From Sipunculus nudus (Eukaryota > Annelida > Sipuncula > Golfingiida > Sipunculidae), in the NCBI GenBank assembly GCA_026874595.1, contig CM049315.1:7374664-7438663 (forward strand): a DNA stretch of 64,000 bases, read 5' to 3'. Under the pieces are notes generated by a model that was not told the DNA's origin, did no database searches, and was given only the letters and a program-made list of their open reading frames with translations. A program made the position numbers and the translations under genes. Numbering within the stretch: position 1 is the first letter of the stretch; every line of letters starts with the position of its first letter. Positions 62,426-64,000 of the stretch are shown piece by piece.

Positions 62426-62973
62426 GTAAGTAAATCTTCTCATTACGTCTATAGTTTCCTGTGAAGTAACTGGAAGTCTTCTATGAATCAATATACAATG
62501 CAGAATACAATTTAAACTTATGTTTCGTATCAAGGTTTAAATCTATAGCTTTGATTGACAATGCAATATCTCAGTTAAAGAGATTTTTGTCACATTTAAT
62601 TTTTAAAAGAAAATGATACTTTCCTGCCAGGGACAGTTACCACGAAATTCTGTTTTGTAACTCGTGCTGTAATGTTTCAAGTGTTTTCAAATATATAGAA
62701 AAACACATTAGAAAGGTAGTGTTTTATAATAAATGGTGTTTTAATATATGAAACTTACTAAGTTGCATTAGATGAGTATAAGTTTATCATAATGTGAATG
62801 GCAGAAAGATATAATTATTTCTAAGCCAAACAAACGTTGTTTGGTAATATACATTTTCTAAAGTTGACTGAAATAAAAGCATAGAACAACCAATACATCC
62901 ATAATCACTGGAATTAGTCGAAATGTGTAACACTATGAGGCTTTCTTCTCATAAACATGAACATATTTATTAA
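62426..62973. other. Intron or intergenic, nothing recognised
   Basis: AT-rich, with an AATAAA near 62871. Confidence 0.5.
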
Positions 62974-64000
62974 TTTAGATTGTTTGATTTACACTATCTA
63001 AACAATAAGAAAGGATTTAATATAGACAAAAAATATTATGCCGAAAATATACTTTTTATTTTATCAAAATCTTCATCTAAACTCTCCATAAAGTACATGA
63101 AGATTTGGATATATATATATATATTTTGTATATATATGTATTTTGTAATAATTATGGAATGAAAGTCAATGTCGAAAAAACATTTACAAGTTTACTAAAT
63201 TTGTCCAAAATGAAGCAGAATCTAATTTGTCAAGCAAACAAAGCTTTAATAATAATCAAACAATTTATCTCAAAATACAAGCAACTATCTATTTGTAAAT
63301 CCTTCTTTCTTTTTGATAGGATGGTCCTTCCAATTCTGTGCTATGGTAGTGAACTTTGGGGTTTTGAAACATGTGACAATATTGAAAGTGTACATACCAA
63401 GTTCTGTAAATATATTCTCCAAGTTAATATGAATACACCAGTTGCTAGGAGAATGTGGGCGGTTGCCCTTGAAGATTCATTATATAATAAGAGCTATAAC
63501 TTATTGGACTAAATTGATAAATATGACAAATAATAGATTACCAAAGCAATTGTATAATAAATTATATCGCTTAGAAGAAGCAGGAAAACAGAACTGGGTA
63601 ACTAATATAAATAAAATTTAATTTTCGCAAGGATTTGGCTATGTTTGGTGAGATGTAGGGGATGTTAAATTATTACCTCAGTATTGAAACAGAGATTAAA
63701 TGATTCTTTATTGCAGGATTGGGCGAGAAGTATATGTAAAAATCGTCGATTAAACACATACTCAACTTTTAAATTAACTTTATGCACTGAAAAATATTTA
63801 GCAGTTCTACAGAATGTTAACGATAGGAAAAGTTTTTCAAGACTAAGATGTTCATCACATAATTTAGAAGTAGAAAAAGGAAGGCATAGTAATACTCCAT
63901 GGGATGAAAGGTTTTGTAAATATTGTCTAAGATATGGGGAAGCTGTTGTGGAAGATGAGCATCATTTTATCATGAAATGCCCATTGTATACAGACTTGAG
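62974..64000 (+). mobile_element. Non-LTR retrotransposon 3' end, degenerate, runs off window
   Basis: A + strand frame (to 63512) reads LICQANKALIIIKQFISKYK, then FDRMVLPILCYGSELWGFET and VHTKFCKYILQVNMNTP. These are the thumb and C-terminal motifs of many invertebrate LINE proteins (L-P-I-L-x-Y-G-S-E-x-W-G-F). After frameshifts near 63500 and 63620 the sequence continues with YWTKLINMTNNRLPKQLYNK and, at the right edge, FCKYCLRYGEAVVEDEHHF followed by MKCPLY, a CCHC-type C-terminal motif. The A/T-rich tract at ~63109-63140 interrupts the upstream part. Decayed; orientation same as the gene. Confidence 0.85.

Noticed and set aside
1-64000. CRISPR arrays, operons, prokaryotic promoters, tRNA and rRNA genes
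   Set aside because: The sequence is clearly intron-bearing animal DNA. Tandem repeats present are micro- and minisatellites without spacer structure, and no complete tRNA or rRNA was seen.

Overview
The window is AT-rich animal genomic DNA with introns, GT-AG splice sites, many (TA)n and (TAA)n microsatellites and scattered relics of non-LTR, Penelope-like and DNA elements. The domain mix (F-type lectin, discoidin, SRCR, trefoil, Link) and a 145-bp tandem repeat followed by an (ACGG)-type tail point to a lophotrochozoan, most likely a bivalve mollusc. That placement is inference from gene and repeat style, not a database match.

Layout. (1) 1-8181: the 3' part of a + strand cell-surface gene. 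It has two copies of a stalk exon inside a ~2.38-kb tandem repeat, two more short stalk exons, and a transmembrane/cytoplasmic exon. A decayed LINE sits in its last large intron. (2) 8182-13800: intergenic, with relics of a BTB-like start and of an integrase-like gene. (3) 13801-62425: one long + strand gene, reconstructed here as 29 coding exons whose phases agree at every junction except for one lesion. It encodes about 1,550 residues in the window and runs off the right side. Order: signal peptide; an unrecognised ~530-residue N-terminal region with a furin-like RRRKR site; a group A-type SRCR domain; F5/8C (discoidin) 1; an F-type lectin; a trefoil (P-type) domain; discoidin 2; discoidin 3; two micro-exons; Link domain 1; Link-like domain 2; a micro-exon; and one further exon. 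(4) 62974-64000: a decayed non-LTR retrotransposon 3' end.

How it fits together. The predicted product looks like a secreted or cell-surface glycan-binding and pattern-recognition protein that combines a fucose-binding lectin, three galactose-binding-like discoidin folds, hyaluronan-type Link modules and scavenger/trefoil modules. Nearly all domain borders are phase 1, which is the usual condition for exon shuffling. The upstream gene has phase-1 stalk exons followed by a membrane anchor, so the large gene may end the same way beyond the window.

Two lesions lie 0.46 kb apart: an in-frame TAA in the last exon of discoidin 1 (45978-45980) and a one-base excess in a T5 run in the first F-type lectin exon (46433-46437). 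All other exons are intact, and the lectin's fucose-binding motif is fully preserved across a splice junction. The gene is therefore either very recently broken, a null allele, or hit by local assembly errors.
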